Below, piece by piece: positions 15,361 to 24,701 of a stretch of DNA of 39,834 bases (position 1 is the first letter of the stretch; each line of letters begins with the position of its first letter). Below the pieces are notes generated by a model, which saw nothing but the letters and a program-made list of their open reading frames with translations, was not told the DNA's origin and did not search any database. Both the position numbers and the translations under genes were made by a program. This stretch comes from a bacterium. GTDB taxonomy: Bacteria > Vulcanimicrobiota > Vulcanimicrobiia > Vulcanimicrobiales > Vulcanimicrobiaceae. Location of the stretch: positions 1 to 39,834 of the forward strand of contig JAJYCL010000027.1 in assembly GCA_021778415.1 (NCBI GenBank), read 5' to 3'.

Positions 15361-17234
15361 GCGCGCCGTACTACCGCCGTAGCGGGCGATGGGAACGCCC
15401 GACGGCACGGATTATCGTGTTCATCTGCGGCGTTATTCTTTTGCTTGCGGTGTTGGTAATGCGCTTAGCCGATGTGCAACTCGAACACGGCGAGATGTAT
15501 CGCAAACAAGCCCAAGAAAACCAAGTTCGCCTTATTCCGGTCGCTGCACCACGCGGCCTGATGTATGATCGGCATAACACCGTTTTGGTGCGGAGTCGTC
15601 CATCGTTTGTCGTCGCCGCAATCCCATCGGAACTCACCGATGTCACAACCGAATTTGCGACGCTGGCAAAGGCCATTGGCGTTCCCGCACCACGATTACA
15701 ACAACGCCTGTTCCACCATCGCGGGATCAACTACACGAGTTTTTCGGAACTGCAAACCGATGAGCCGTACGGCCCGGTCATTCTCGAACGCAATCTCAGC
15801 GTGGCGAATGTGGCTCGCGTCTCGGAACTCCTCGGTGATTTGCCGGGCATCGATCTTGAGGTCCAGCCGATTCGCGATTATCCGATGGGAACGTTTGCGT
15901 CGCATCTCTTCGGCTATGTCGGGGCAATCACCGAAAATGAATATACGCGGCTCAAATCGCAAGGCTATTCACCCAATGACGTTCTCGGCAAAGACGGCTT
16001 AGAAGCCGAATATGATCGCTATTTGCGCGGTGAGCCTGGCGGCCAGCGCATCGTTGTGGACGCGACCGGTAGCGTCGTTCGCGGCGCGAAATTGCCATCC
16101 AAGGCTGCAATTCCGGGTGACGCGCTCCAACTGACGATCGACTGGCGATTACAACATATCGCGGAAGTCGCAATGGCCAATGAATTGCTGACGCTCGGCC
16201 GACAAACCGGACGCAAGCTTTCCGGAGCCATCGTTATTGAAGATCCGTGGAGCGGCGCAATCCTTGCGCTGGTGAGCTATCCGAACGTCGACCCCAATAA
16301 ATTTGCGTTAGGCATCGATTCCAAAACGTTTTCCGGTTATCTCAACGATCCCGCTCAACCACTCTTCAATCGCGCCATCGATGCCGCGACGCCAACGGGA
16401 TCGACATTCAAGCTCGTAACGGGAACGGCGGCCATTAGCGAAGGCGTGATCGATCCCAATAAACCGCTCTACGATAATGGTTCCTGGAACTGCTTCGGTG
16501 CGCAATTTCGCGATTTGGTCAGCGGCGGTTTAGGAGAGACGACCTTCGTTCCGGCGCTCGCCGCATCCGAAGATGGGTACTTCTATCAGCTCGCAACGCG
16601 TTTACGCAACGCACGATTGCGCAAATGGGCGCTGCTCTTTGGACTCGGAAAACGAACGGGCATCGATCTTCCCGGCGAATATGCGGGGAACTGGCCGACG
16701 AATGCGTGGATGATGAAACACGCGGGTCTTCCGCTTGAACCCGCCGATGTTTGCAGCTTGGCCATCGGTCAAGGTGCAATGCAAGCAACGCCATTACAAA
16801 TGGCCCAAGTTGTCTCGGTGGTCGTCAACGGCGGAACACTATACCGGCCCCGCGTCGTTCGCGAGATCCTCTCACCCAAAAATCACATCATAAAACGTTT
16901 TACCCCGACGATCATTCGGCACGTTCCAGGAACGCCCGAGGCATTTTCTGCCGTACGTGCCGGTATGGCGCAAGTCACGTCCGCCATCGGAACCGCGTAC
17001 GGCCTTGCTATACCGGGCTTACCATTCGGTGGAAAAACAGGAACGGCAGAAACAGCCGGCGGCAGCGGCCCAAATACGACCTGGTTTGTTGCGTTTGCAC
17101 CGGTGAAACATCCTAAACTCGCCATGGCTATTTATGTTGAGCGCAGCGGAAGCTACGGGGCGAGCGTTGCAGGCCCCATCGCCCGCAATATTCTTATGCA
17201 GTATTTCCGGGTTTCAACGCCAGCGCAGAAATAA
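15357..17234 (+). CDS. mrdA: Penicillin-binding protein 2 (peptidoglycan D,D-transpeptidase)
   Basis: Class B PBP that crosslinks peptidoglycan during side-wall growth with MreC/MreD and RodA. The 625 residues have an N-terminal membrane helix (RIIVFICGVILLLAVLVMRL), a dimerisation domain (~55-230) and a transpeptidase domain. The catalytic motifs are STFK (Ser349), S404-E-D and K560-T-G in GGKTGTAET. The second motif ends in Asp instead of Asn, as I recall for other PBP2 proteins. Start GTG 15357 overlaps mreD. The 3' end runs 41 bp into the oppositely transcribed gene below. Confidence 0.96.
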   Translation: MSAPYYRRSGRWERPTARIIVFICGVILLLAVLVMRLADVQLEHGEMYRKQAQENQVRLIPVAAPRGLMYDRHNTVLVRSRPSFVVAAIPSELTDVTTEFATLAKAIGVPAPRLQQRLFHHRGINYTSFSELQTDEPYGPVILERNLSVANVARVSELLGDLPGIDLEVQPIRDYPMGTFASHLFGYVGAITENEYTRLKSQGYSPNDVLGKDGLEAEYDRYLRGEPGGQRIVVDATGSVVRGAKLPSKAAIPGDALQLTIDWRLQHIAEVAMANELLTLGRQTGRKLSGAIVIEDPWSGAILALVSYPNVDPNKFALGIDSKTFSGYLNDPAQPLFNRAIDAATPTGSTFKLVTGTAAISEGVIDPNKPLYDNGSWNCFGAQFRDLVSGGLGETTFVPALAASEDGYFYQLATRLRNARLRKWALLFGLGKRTGIDLPGEYAGNWPTNAWMMKHAGLPLEPADVCSLAIGQGAMQATPLQMAQVVSVVVNGGTLYRPRVVREILSPKNHIIKRFTPTIIRHVPGTPEAFSAVRAGMAQVTSAIGTAYGLAIPGLPFGGKTGTAETAGGSGPNTTWFVAFAPVKHPKLAMAIYVERSGSYGASVAGPIARNILMQYFRVSTPAQK

Positions 17235-17631
17235 TCCGCGCATCGTCTTCTTGCGCGCGAACGCGTTCCAGAACGCTCCGTGACCATGATGAATCTAAGA
17301 CAACAAGTCGCTCGATCATATCGAGTTTCTCATCGAATTCGACGTCAATCGAACTCCCGACAATGTCGTACGTCCATGGCAAAGCCTCTGAGCTAGCCGG
17401 CACGTGTGGTGGGCTCGGTGGAGGCGACGCAACCAGCGGTTCTTGTAGGCCAAGGATCGCTCGTGCGCGTGGGTCGACGGATTCTCCTGTTTGCGTATTC
17501 GATGCACTATTACCCGGCATCCATGATGACAGAACGTCGGCATATCGGACGAGGAGCGTGCCCGCAATAAAGACCAGCAGCCCGGCCGAGAAGGCAACAA
17601 CAAGGGCGAGGGTGAGACTATTTGATGACAA
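17194..17631 (-). CDS. Small single-pass membrane protein of the repeated module (copy 2)
   Basis: No known family recognised. The 145 residues have one N-terminal membrane helix (LTLALVVAFSAGLLVFIAGT), then a Pro-rich linker (ASPPPSPPHVPASSEALPW) and a helical C-terminus (FDEKLDMIERLVVLDSSWSR ... ARIISALALKPGN). That tail lines up with the tail of the small protein at 21040-21444: both carry EFD, L-LD, S-S/R-S and a closing ISALA/VSLAA, like one HEAT-type helix pair. Basic residues after the helix suggest a cytosolic tail. The start is TTG at 17631, 14 bp inside the upstream giant gene; no ATG or GTG lies nearby. Its 3' end overlaps mrdA convergently. Confidence 0.7.
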   Translation of the reverse strand: MSSNSLTLALVVAFSAGLLVFIAGTLLVRYADVLSSWMPGNSASNTQTGESVDPRARAILGLQEPLVASPPPSPPHVPASSEALPWTYDIVGSSIDVEFDEKLDMIERLVVLDSSWSRSVLERVRAQEDDARIISALALKPGNTA

Positions 17632-20600
17632 GATGCGCTGCGGTGCGCAGCGTTTGCAGCACCGCGGTAAGCGCATCGTCAAGCGTACGATTGACGCTTG
17701 AGGCTAGCACGCGATGAAATTCGTCGAGCGGTAGCTCGCTGAGCACTCCAAAGATGTCTAAGAGTTGTGCGCGATAGGATGCGATTGCCGTATCGATTCC
17801 ATCGTCCGTCGTTATGCTTGTCCCCAAAACCTGAGCGTTGATCATCCACGGAGTTGCCGAACCGATTGGCGAGGCATCCAACTCCGCGAGCAACGGCTTA
17901 AACGTCGCTACATCGACGCTTCCTTCGATACGCAAATTGCCTGCGGCCCGCGGCGGCAGCGTCTGCGCCGGATCGGCCGAAAAAAGACGATCGGTGGCGC
18001 GCCGCAATGCCAGGCGAGCATCACGATCCTCTAAATCCTTACTGGTGATCGTCAACCTTGGCATACGCAAGCGTACAAAGAGTCGTTCCAACGGCGCGCG
18101 CATCGCTAAACCGGCGCTCATCAAGGCCTCATCGTGCGACGGAGTCGCACCGAGTAAATGCTCGGGAAACAATGAACGCAAGGCAAAGAAGTGCGCGATG
18201 AGACCGCCGCCGGCATCGGCGCGCTCAAGCAATCGCACGATACTCGCTACGCGTTCGGGAGCAAAATCCGCGTAGAGAACCGCTCGTTCGGCCTGAATTT
18301 CATGATCATGCGTGACCATCTCCGGCTCCGGCTCGCGCATAATTTCCGTCGCCCAGAGCGGTTGTTCTTCGGTGATGTTTTCATTGAGACGACGTAGCGC
18401 ATCGGGCATATCGTCGGGCTCGACTTCGTCTTGGGCGTGCGATGCTTCAAGCCCAGCGGGCTCTTCATCAAGCGGCGCAACCGTTACCGTAAAGACCGGC
18501 GGTGCGACATCGACGTGCGGTGGACTCGGAAGTGCGACTTCGGCTTCCGGCGGAGCGCTCACCGAAGACTGTTCCGGCGCGAGAACGGGCAACGTTCGCG
18601 CGACGGAAATCGGCGTACCGAGCGTCGATTCTACGAGCGACGGTTGGGCCTCAACGCGCAACGAAGGCGCAACGAGCGCAAGCGAAGCGCCACCTTCCCA
18701 TTCGACGACGGCACGCGTTTCGATTGGCGTTCCGGCGGTGAGCGGTGCGACGACAAAGGCTTCGAACCGAATGTGCAATTCTGCACCGGGATCGATATCG
18801 GTGAGGGCAAGGCCGCGATTCGACCACAGTTGCGAATTCCCACCGTCATCTGGAATGACCATTCCATTGATCGATGTACTCGACGGAACATAGACGATGA
18901 GATTGCTGGGAATCGCGCGGACAAGCACCTGATCGGCGGGGCCGTCACCGTCATTACGCATGCGCAATTCATAGAGCACTCGTTCGCCGGCATTCACCGA
19001 ATCGCGCGGCGTCGAGAAGAGACCGGCCGTGCGTTCGAACTCAGGAGCGGCAAATGTGACGAGATCGAGCGGAGCGAGTTGAATGGCGCCAACACCGCGA
19101 CCGGCTAAGATACTCCCGATGGAGAGCGTCGTACCGCGCGGCATCGGTTTGGTCAGTCGCACCGTGACGCGAGCTTCATGCGTCACGCCGGAACCGATAT
19201 CGGCAAAGGCGACACCATCACGATCTCGTCGTGCATCTTGAGCGCGATCGATCACCACTTCCGGTGGAAGTGCGATACCCAACCGCGCTTCACGCAAAAC
19301 ATCCGACCCGGTATTTGTAAAACGAATGAGCAGATCGGTCGTCTGGTGCGGACGCAACGGCTCGCTCGATTTTCGTTCCCAGGTTACGGCATCGACATCG
19401 ATGCGAGGGCGCGAACGCACGACCAACATCGACGTTCCGAGATCGAATGTGCCTTCGGGATAATCGAGAATCGCGCCGAGCGTGACCGACGCTCGGTCCG
19501 GAATTGGCGTCGCGATACGACCTGTTACGACGAATGAGCGCACGCGGTGCGGAGCAATCGTTCCTAGCGCATACGGTTCGGCGACGGCGACGGGCGTTGC
19601 ATCCCCATCGGCGATGCGCAGCGATTCAAGATACGCGCCCGGCACGAGGCGTAAGCGCGCATCAGGTTGCGCTGCCGTACCGTCGTTATAGATTTGGATC
19701 TCAAAAGAAATCTCTTCGCCGGCTTGCGCGAGACCACGCTGCGTCCGAATATAATTGCGCGAACGATGGAACCGCGACGCCGTCTTCATCGTGAGATTCC
19801 GCGAAAACGATCGAGAACCGCCGCGCCAACGCAGCGTCGCTTCGATAGGCAGCGCCATATCGTCACCCGAGGGCAACGCAACGGTAGCAATGCAACCCAC
19901 TTCTGTGACGCGGCCCGGCGCAATTGGCCCGAGAACGTAATTGAGCGGCCCATCCGGTTCACCGATCGGCTGACCATCGATATGTGCCGTTCCCGGTGCA
20001 TACACTAAACCGGCGGGAAGATTTAAGGTGACGGCGCCTTCTTGCGCTCGGCCCGTTCCGCCGTTCATCGCGCGAACAACAATCGGAATACGCGTACCCG
20101 GCGTCACGACATCGTCGCAAAACAACGCCATTGTCGTTTCGTCGTTATCGAACTCCGGAGGCGATTCAACGACGATATCCGAGGAAGCGATCGGAAACTC
20201 TGCCGTTTGACGCGACGATATCGCGCCGGTTGCTTTTATGCGCGTTTGATCGTCGAGCGGAGAATCGATCTCCGCTTGATATTCGACGAGCAGTGATTGC
20301 CCCGGCGCAAGCCGTTCGGAAACGATCGTCGAGGTGATGAAATCGAAAGGCTCGTCGCCAACGACGTTGAGGACGCGGCCGCCAACGCGAGCACTACGTG
20401 CAACATACGTGGTGTTTTCGGGAACGGGAAGCACGGCAATAACATCGTGTGCGCTTGCGGTGCCCGTATTGACGATCGTTGCGCGGATAGAGATCGTATC
20501 GCCGGGATGCGGATGATCCGGCGCAATGAGCGTCAGTAATGATTGCGTATTCCGTAACTCGGCAATGCTCTGCGCTCGAACGCGCTCGACATTCGATCCA

Positions 20601-21001
20601 ACGATCGGCGTACGATCACCAACGACAGCGACCTGAAATGCGAGTTCCGTTCCGTCTTCAATTTCCGAATCGACAAGGAAAGAGCACTCGACGCGACACT
20701 GCTCTCCCGGCGCAAGGTTCGGAACGGGGGCACCGTCGCCATCGATGAATCGCGCGCCCTCGGGGAGCTCGGCGCCATCGGCACGATCGGCGTCGGCAAT
20801 ATGCGTAACACCGGGTGGTGCCGCGAAGCGAACGCGCAGTCCCGTTGCCGGGGCACCGCCAAGATTGGTAAAGGTGAACTCGGCACGGAGCGTCTCACCC
20901 GGGCGGACCCGACGATGCGGCGAGAGGACGAGCGTACGAAGAGACTCCACCAATGCGGGGGAGCCTGGGGAAAACACGCCAGTCAGCGACGCTGCAGCCA
21001 C
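17618..21001 (-). CDS. Giant DUF11-type repeat protein with C-terminal helical domain (copy 2)
   Basis: A 1,127-residue protein of unknown function. After a short leader (SLTGVFSPGSPALVESLRTL) it has six beta-sandwich repeats of 110-130 residues (~28-765). They show the DUF11 pattern: a start such as PGETLRAEFTFTNLGGAPAT, then TYVARSARVGG, VYAPGTAHIDG or VYVPSSTSING, then an IAPG or DIDPGAEL turn. A Pro/Glu-rich acidic linker (~770-890) leads to a helical domain (~890-1127, LIAHFFALRSLFPEHLLG, RLFVRLRMPRLTITSKDLED). Repeat for repeat it matches the protein at 21441-24644. There is no signal peptide, unlike typical exported DUF11 proteins. The GTG at 21001 follows GGGAAGAGAG and lies 38 bp after the preceding gene. 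Confidence 0.85.
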   Translation of the reverse strand: MAAASLTGVFSPGSPALVESLRTLVLSPHRRVRPGETLRAEFTFTNLGGAPATGLRVRFAAPPGVTHIADADRADGAELPEGARFIDGDGAPVPNLAPGEQCRVECSFLVDSEIEDGTELAFQVAVVGDRTPIVGSNVERVRAQSIAELRNTQSLLTLIAPDHPHPGDTISIRATIVNTGTASAHDVIAVLPVPENTTYVARSARVGGRVLNVVGDEPFDFITSTIVSERLAPGQSLLVEYQAEIDSPLDDQTRIKATGAISSRQTAEFPIASSDIVVESPPEFDNDETTMALFCDDVVTPGTRIPIVVRAMNGGTGRAQEGAVTLNLPAGLVYAPGTAHIDGQPIGEPDGPLNYVLGPIAPGRVTEVGCIATVALPSGDDMALPIEATLRWRGGSRSFSRNLTMKTASRFHRSRNYIRTQRGLAQAGEEISFEIQIYNDGTAAQPDARLRLVPGAYLESLRIADGDATPVAVAEPYALGTIAPHRVRSFVVTGRIATPIPDRASVTLGAILDYPEGTFDLGTSMLVVRSRPRIDVDAVTWERKSSEPLRPHQTTDLLIRFTNTGSDVLREARLGIALPPEVVIDRAQDARRDRDGVAFADIGSGVTHEARVTVRLTKPMPRGTTLSIGSILAGRGVGAIQLAPLDLVTFAAPEFERTAGLFSTPRDSVNAGERVLYELRMRNDGDGPADQVLVRAIPSNLIVYVPSSTSINGMVIPDDGGNSQLWSNRGLALTDIDPGAELHIRFEAFVVAPLTAGTPIETRAVVEWEGGASLALVAPSLRVEAQPSLVESTLGTPISVARTLPVLAPEQSSVSAPPEAEVALPSPPHVDVAPPVFTVTVAPLDEEPAGLEASHAQDEVEPDDMPDALRRLNENITEEQPLWATEIMREPEPEMVTHDHEIQAERAVLYADFAPERVASIVRLLERADAGGGLIAHFFALRSLFPEHLLGATPSHDEALMSAGLAMRAPLERLFVRLRMPRLTITSKDLEDRDARLALRRATDRLFSADPAQTLPPRAAGNLRIEGSVDVATFKPLLAELDASPIGSATPWMINAQVLGTSITTDDGIDTAIASYRAQLLDIFGVLSELPLDEFHRVLASSVNRTLDDALTAVLQTLRTAAHLVIK

Positions 21002-21039
21002 GTCATCTCTCTTCCCTCGGTTCCTGAACAGGCCCTGTT

Positions 21040-21444
21040 TTAATCGCGGTCGATATCGAAAAGTTGAAGCGCCGCCGCCAAGGCATCGCTTCGCTCGCCG
21101 GGATGCGCGCGTAAGTACGCACTCACATCGGCCTCTCGTCCGCCGGCCACAAGCCCGCGCGCCGCTGCCAAGGAGACGACGCCCGATTCATCGGCGAGCG
21201 CATGTTCCAGCAAGGCACTGGAGCGTTCATCGTCGAGAAGCGCGATGGAAAAGAGCATTTCACAGCGCGCGTTTTCGGAGAGTCGATCAAACTCCGCAGC
21301 GGAATCGCGATCGAAGCCGCTGCGTTCGCCGTCGCCCGTATCGGTTCGGGGCGGCGCTACCGGCACCGTCTTTTGTCGGGCCGCAAAACGGGCCACCAAA
21401 AGAATAGCGACCGCGACGATCACCAAAACGACGGCGATGATCAT
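21040..21444 (-). CDS. Small single-pass membrane protein with HEAT-like tail (copy 1)
   Basis: A 134-residue protein with an N-terminal membrane helix directly after the start (MIIAVVLVIVAVAILLVARF), followed by basic residues (ARQK), a polar linker and a helical tail. The tail (EMLFSIALLDDERSSALLEH, ESGVVSLAAARGLVAG, ADVSAYLRAHPGE) has the look of one or two HEAT repeats. The positive-inside rule places the tail in the cytosol. The ATG at 21444 overlaps the giant gene's stop (ATGA), so the two are translationally coupled and probably made in fixed ratio. A longer reading from further upstream would lie inside the giant gene and bury the helix. It is the counterpart of the protein at 17194-17631. 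Confidence 0.75.
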   Translation of the reverse strand: MIIAVVLVIVAVAILLVARFAARQKTVPVAPPRTDTGDGERSGFDRDSAAEFDRLSENARCEMLFSIALLDDERSSALLEHALADESGVVSLAAARGLVAGGREADVSAYLRAHPGERSDALAAALQLFDIDRD

Positions 21445-24400
21445 GAGGCGGCGAGAAGTCCCAGGCGAGCGCGCAGGACGGCGAAGGCCGCCGAGGCGGC
21501 CGGGGCCGGTTGCGTCACCAAGAGATCGGCAAACTCCGAAGCATCCGACGAGGCACACGACTGCAATGCGGCGATGAGCGATCCGCGATAATTGGCCGCT
21601 TCCGGTGAATCGTTCGGAAGCAAATGCGCAAGCGCACTCCACATAGCGGCCGACGGAGCCTCGTGCAACGCGTCGATAGCCGCTTTCATTTCATCGCGCT
21701 CAATGACGGTCCGTAAAATGATGCCGTGATCATGCGGGGCCGACGGCGTTCCGCGAGCATGGACGACATCAAGTAAGGCTCGCTCGACCGCTCCGCGCAA
21801 CGATGCAGAATCGATATCGCGCACCGTCATCGTGAAGTTGGGGAGCCGCAAGCGAATATAAATGCGGTCCAAATGATCGCGTAACGCTTGACGGGCGGCG
21901 CCCAGCGCCACGCTATGCGCATCCCCTGCTTGATCCGGAAGAAGCGCACGAATAACAAAGAGGTGCCCCACGAGTAATCCGAGATCGAGTTCATCGAGCA
22001 TGCGCATGGTGCGTTCCGCTCGCTCGGAACGCAAGGCAAGTTGCAGGACGATGGAATCGGCTTGCACTTCTTCGGCGTCTACGCCATTAAGGGAAAGCAT
22101 CGGCGACGCGCCGATCGCGTGCCGCGCTCCATCGCCGACCCCATTGTTCACGGGAGTCGCCGGCGGCAGTTCCAGATAGCGCGATTCGGTCAAAGCTCGC
22201 GTAGCAACAAACGATGGCCCAACCATTCCATCGACACCAAACGGCAATCCCGGAATCGTGTTTGCAAACACCGGTGTTGCGCGAACTTTGATCTCCGACG
22301 AGAAGAGTTCGTCGCGACGATCTCCATCGTAGATGATCGTCGCAATACGCGTGATGCCGATGCCGGAAGTTAAGCCATTATGAATGACGTCGCGCCAACG
22401 AATCGTCACCTCAACTCCGGGATCAACATCGCTTAAGGTTATTCCGCGGTCCAGCGTAAACGGTGCATGCGCCCCCGTATCACGCAGCGGCACATCATTA
22501 ACCGTCGTGGAATTGGGAACATAGATCGTCGCTTCATTTGCATCGATATGAATCTGAACACGTCGCGCCGGGCCATCGCCGCCATTGCGAACGTGCAGCG
22601 CCCATTCAATCATCTCACCGGCATCGGCCGAATCAGCCGGTTCACTCCGGAACGTTCCGATGGAAAAATCGGGCTCCGCAGCGGTGGCAATCGTTAATCG
22701 CTCCAGCGGCAGCGGCTCTGCAGCATTTGCACTGATCACGCCGTCAACCGTGACCGGATACGCTTTTGCAAGACTTCGCAACAGACGCAAGCCCAATCGC
22801 GCTTGCGCGCGGGCACCCGGCGCAATCTCACCAAAAAGCAGCGACGATCGATCACGCGTTGCCCCGTCGACGGTTTCCAATCGCGCATCCGGAGAGACGT
22901 ACAGACGCATCCGAACATCGTGCGCAATATCCGTCCCTTCGTTCGCCATGACGACATCGACCGACGCAATGCCGTTGGGTCGCAATACGGCATCATCAAG
23001 CAACGTAAGGTGCGAGTTCTGTACGGTAAAGGCGGGCTGCGAATGAACCAACCAGCGCACATCGCCTAGCGCAATCTCGCCCAATTCATGCGTATGCAAA
23101 CTTGCCGCAATTTGCAATTCCGTGCGATTTGCATGAGGCGACCGAACGCGCCCGCGAATCGCGAGACGACGGGTACCGAAGGCTTCAATCGTTCCCAAAG
23201 AAACGCTGTCATCATCCTGTTGCAGTCGCGTTGCCTTCTCGTAGATGCGCACGTCATCAAGACCGCTATCGCGCACAATGCGCACGACGCAATCAGTGGC
23301 ATCGGCACTCCCGTCATTCACGAGCGTCAACGTCGCCTCGATATCATCACCGGGAGCTACCGTCGTAGCCGCGCTTGGCGACAAGATATTCTTGCGCGGC
23401 GAAAAGGCCGGCAACGAATGAACCGTCACGCTTCGCTCGAAGCGACGCTCGCGCTTTGCGCCCCAATGAATCGTTGCGACCGCATGAAGCACCGTTGCAT
23501 CGGCAATCGGCGAGGCCACCATTGCATCGATGCGCATCTCAATGCTTTCGCGAGCGCCGATCTGCCCGAGTTCAATGGCGGTCGCCTCTTTTTTGCGCTC
23601 GCGCAACGGCTTGCCATCAATACGAAGTGAACCGCGCACAGGTAAAAGACCCTCGGCAAATTCGACCGTAACGCTAACATCGTCGGCCGCCGCACTGCCG
23701 GCGTTCATTGCAACCAGCGTCAAACTCACCAACGAACCGGCAAAGACATCGGTTGCGGGTTCAAGGGCACACGTCGAGCGGTCGTCGCTAAAATCAGCCG
23801 ACGATGAGACGGTGAGCGATGCCGGCGTGAGATCGAAGCCAGCCGTTTCCTGAGACGCAACCCTGGCCGTTGCAACGAGCCGCGTCCCGTCCGGCAAAGG
23901 ATCATCGATCCGCACCTTATAGGACAGCGTTCCGGTAGCACTTGCCGCCAAGGTTGGCGCAACGACGGGAGCATGGATGCGATCGAAGGCCGATCCCAAG
24001 TCTCGCTCGAGTTCGCGCCCATTCATGCGCGCAGAATTGGCGACATAGACCGTGTGCTGCGGGATGGGTGCGATGACGACGACATCGTGAGCGCTGGATT
24101 CCCCGGCATTATGGATGCGAACCGTCACCTGCGCTTCGCCGCCCGGCCGGGCCTCGCGCTGCACCTCAAGTGCCACGCCGGTAAGCGCATTGTCGAGCTG
24201 AGGTTTACTGCGGGCGATCAGCCGAACGACGTTCGAGCCGACCGGCGCGACTTCAAACGAGGCAACCGCGGCTTGCAGTTCGACCGTCGACCCATTCTCG
24301 ATCGCTCCGGCCACCGAGTAGGCAATCTCTATTCGGCGCTGCTCGCCGGGCGGGACATCACCGATGGCCGCCCCGGCTCTGGCCAACAAGGGCGAGTTCC

Positions 24401-24644
24401 CGAGATCGTCGTCGAGATCGGCTCCATCGAGCGTTCCGCTCCCAACAAGATAGACGAGTCCATCGGGGAGATTAAAACGAACGCGAACTCCACTTGCCGT
24501 CGCCCCACCTTGATTGGTAAAAGCGAACGAGGCTCGAACGGTCATCCCAGGTTCCAACTCACGGTCGGGCGAAACGACGAGCGTTCGCAACCCTTCTGGT
24601 AGCGTCGGAGCTCCGGGCGCAAAGACTTCGGTCAGGCTGCGCAT
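21441..24644 (-). CDS. Giant DUF11-type repeat protein with C-terminal helical domain (copy 1)
   Basis: A 1,067-residue protein, full-length paralogue of the one at 17618-21001. The leader MRSLTEVFAPGAPTLPEGLR parallels the other copy. Six beta-sandwich repeats (~20-785) include SFAFTNQGGATASGVRVRF, VYVANSARMNGRELERD, IYVPNSTTVNDVPLRD and LSDVDPGVEVTIRW, the hallmarks of DUF11. A spacer of ~70 residues then leads to the shared helical domain (~853-1067, LLVGHLFVIRALLPDQAGD, RIYIRLRLPNFTMTVRDID). No signal peptide or membrane helix is visible. ATG 24644 is chosen because upstream in-frame codons are antisense to the aminotransferase and because it aligns with the paralogue's start. DUF11 repeats are usually structural or adhesive, but here export is not supported. 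Function unknown. Confidence 0.85.
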   Translation of the reverse strand: MRSLTEVFAPGAPTLPEGLRTLVVSPDRELEPGMTVRASFAFTNQGGATASGVRVRFNLPDGLVYLVGSGTLDGADLDDDLGNSPLLARAGAAIGDVPPGEQRRIEIAYSVAGAIENGSTVELQAAVASFEVAPVGSNVVRLIARSKPQLDNALTGVALEVQREARPGGEAQVTVRIHNAGESSAHDVVVIAPIPQHTVYVANSARMNGRELERDLGSAFDRIHAPVVAPTLAASATGTLSYKVRIDDPLPDGTRLVATARVASQETAGFDLTPASLTVSSSADFSDDRSTCALEPATDVFAGSLVSLTLVAMNAGSAAADDVSVTVEFAEGLLPVRGSLRIDGKPLRERKKEATAIELGQIGARESIEMRIDAMVASPIADATVLHAVATIHWGAKRERRFERSVTVHSLPAFSPRKNILSPSAATTVAPGDDIEATLTLVNDGSADATDCVVRIVRDSGLDDVRIYEKATRLQQDDDSVSLGTIEAFGTRRLAIRGRVRSPHANRTELQIAASLHTHELGEIALGDVRWLVHSQPAFTVQNSHLTLLDDAVLRPNGIASVDVVMANEGTDIAHDVRMRLYVSPDARLETVDGATRDRSSLLFGEIAPGARAQARLGLRLLRSLAKAYPVTVDGVISANAAEPLPLERLTIATAAEPDFSIGTFRSEPADSADAGEMIEWALHVRNGGDGPARRVQIHIDANEATIYVPNSTTVNDVPLRDTGAHAPFTLDRGITLSDVDPGVEVTIRWRDVIHNGLTSGIGITRIATIIYDGDRRDELFSSEIKVRATPVFANTIPGLPFGVDGMVGPSFVATRALTESRYLELPPATPVNNGVGDGARHAIGASPMLSLNGVDAEEVQADSIVLQLALRSERAERTMRMLDELDLGLLVGHLFVIRALLPDQAGDAHSVALGAARQALRDHLDRIYIRLRLPNFTMTVRDIDSASLRGAVERALLDVVHARGTPSAPHDHGIILRTVIERDEMKAAIDALHEAPSAAMWSALAHLLPNDSPEAANYRGSLIAALQSCASSDASEFADLLVTQPAPAASAAFAVLRARLGLLAAS

Positions 24645-24701
24645 GGCGCGCTCGTTCGCCGCCCAGACACGCCCCCCTTGACGTATAAGGACTCGTAAAC
24701 G
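24645..24701. promoter_or_regulatory. 57-bp divergent intergenic region
   Basis: This is the only space between the aminotransferase start and the giant repeat gene start, so both promoters must lie here or overlap coding sequence. TATAAG on the plus strand at 24685-24690 could serve as a -10, but no convincing -35 pairs with it, and neither gene has a clear ribosome-binding site. Confidence 0.35.
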
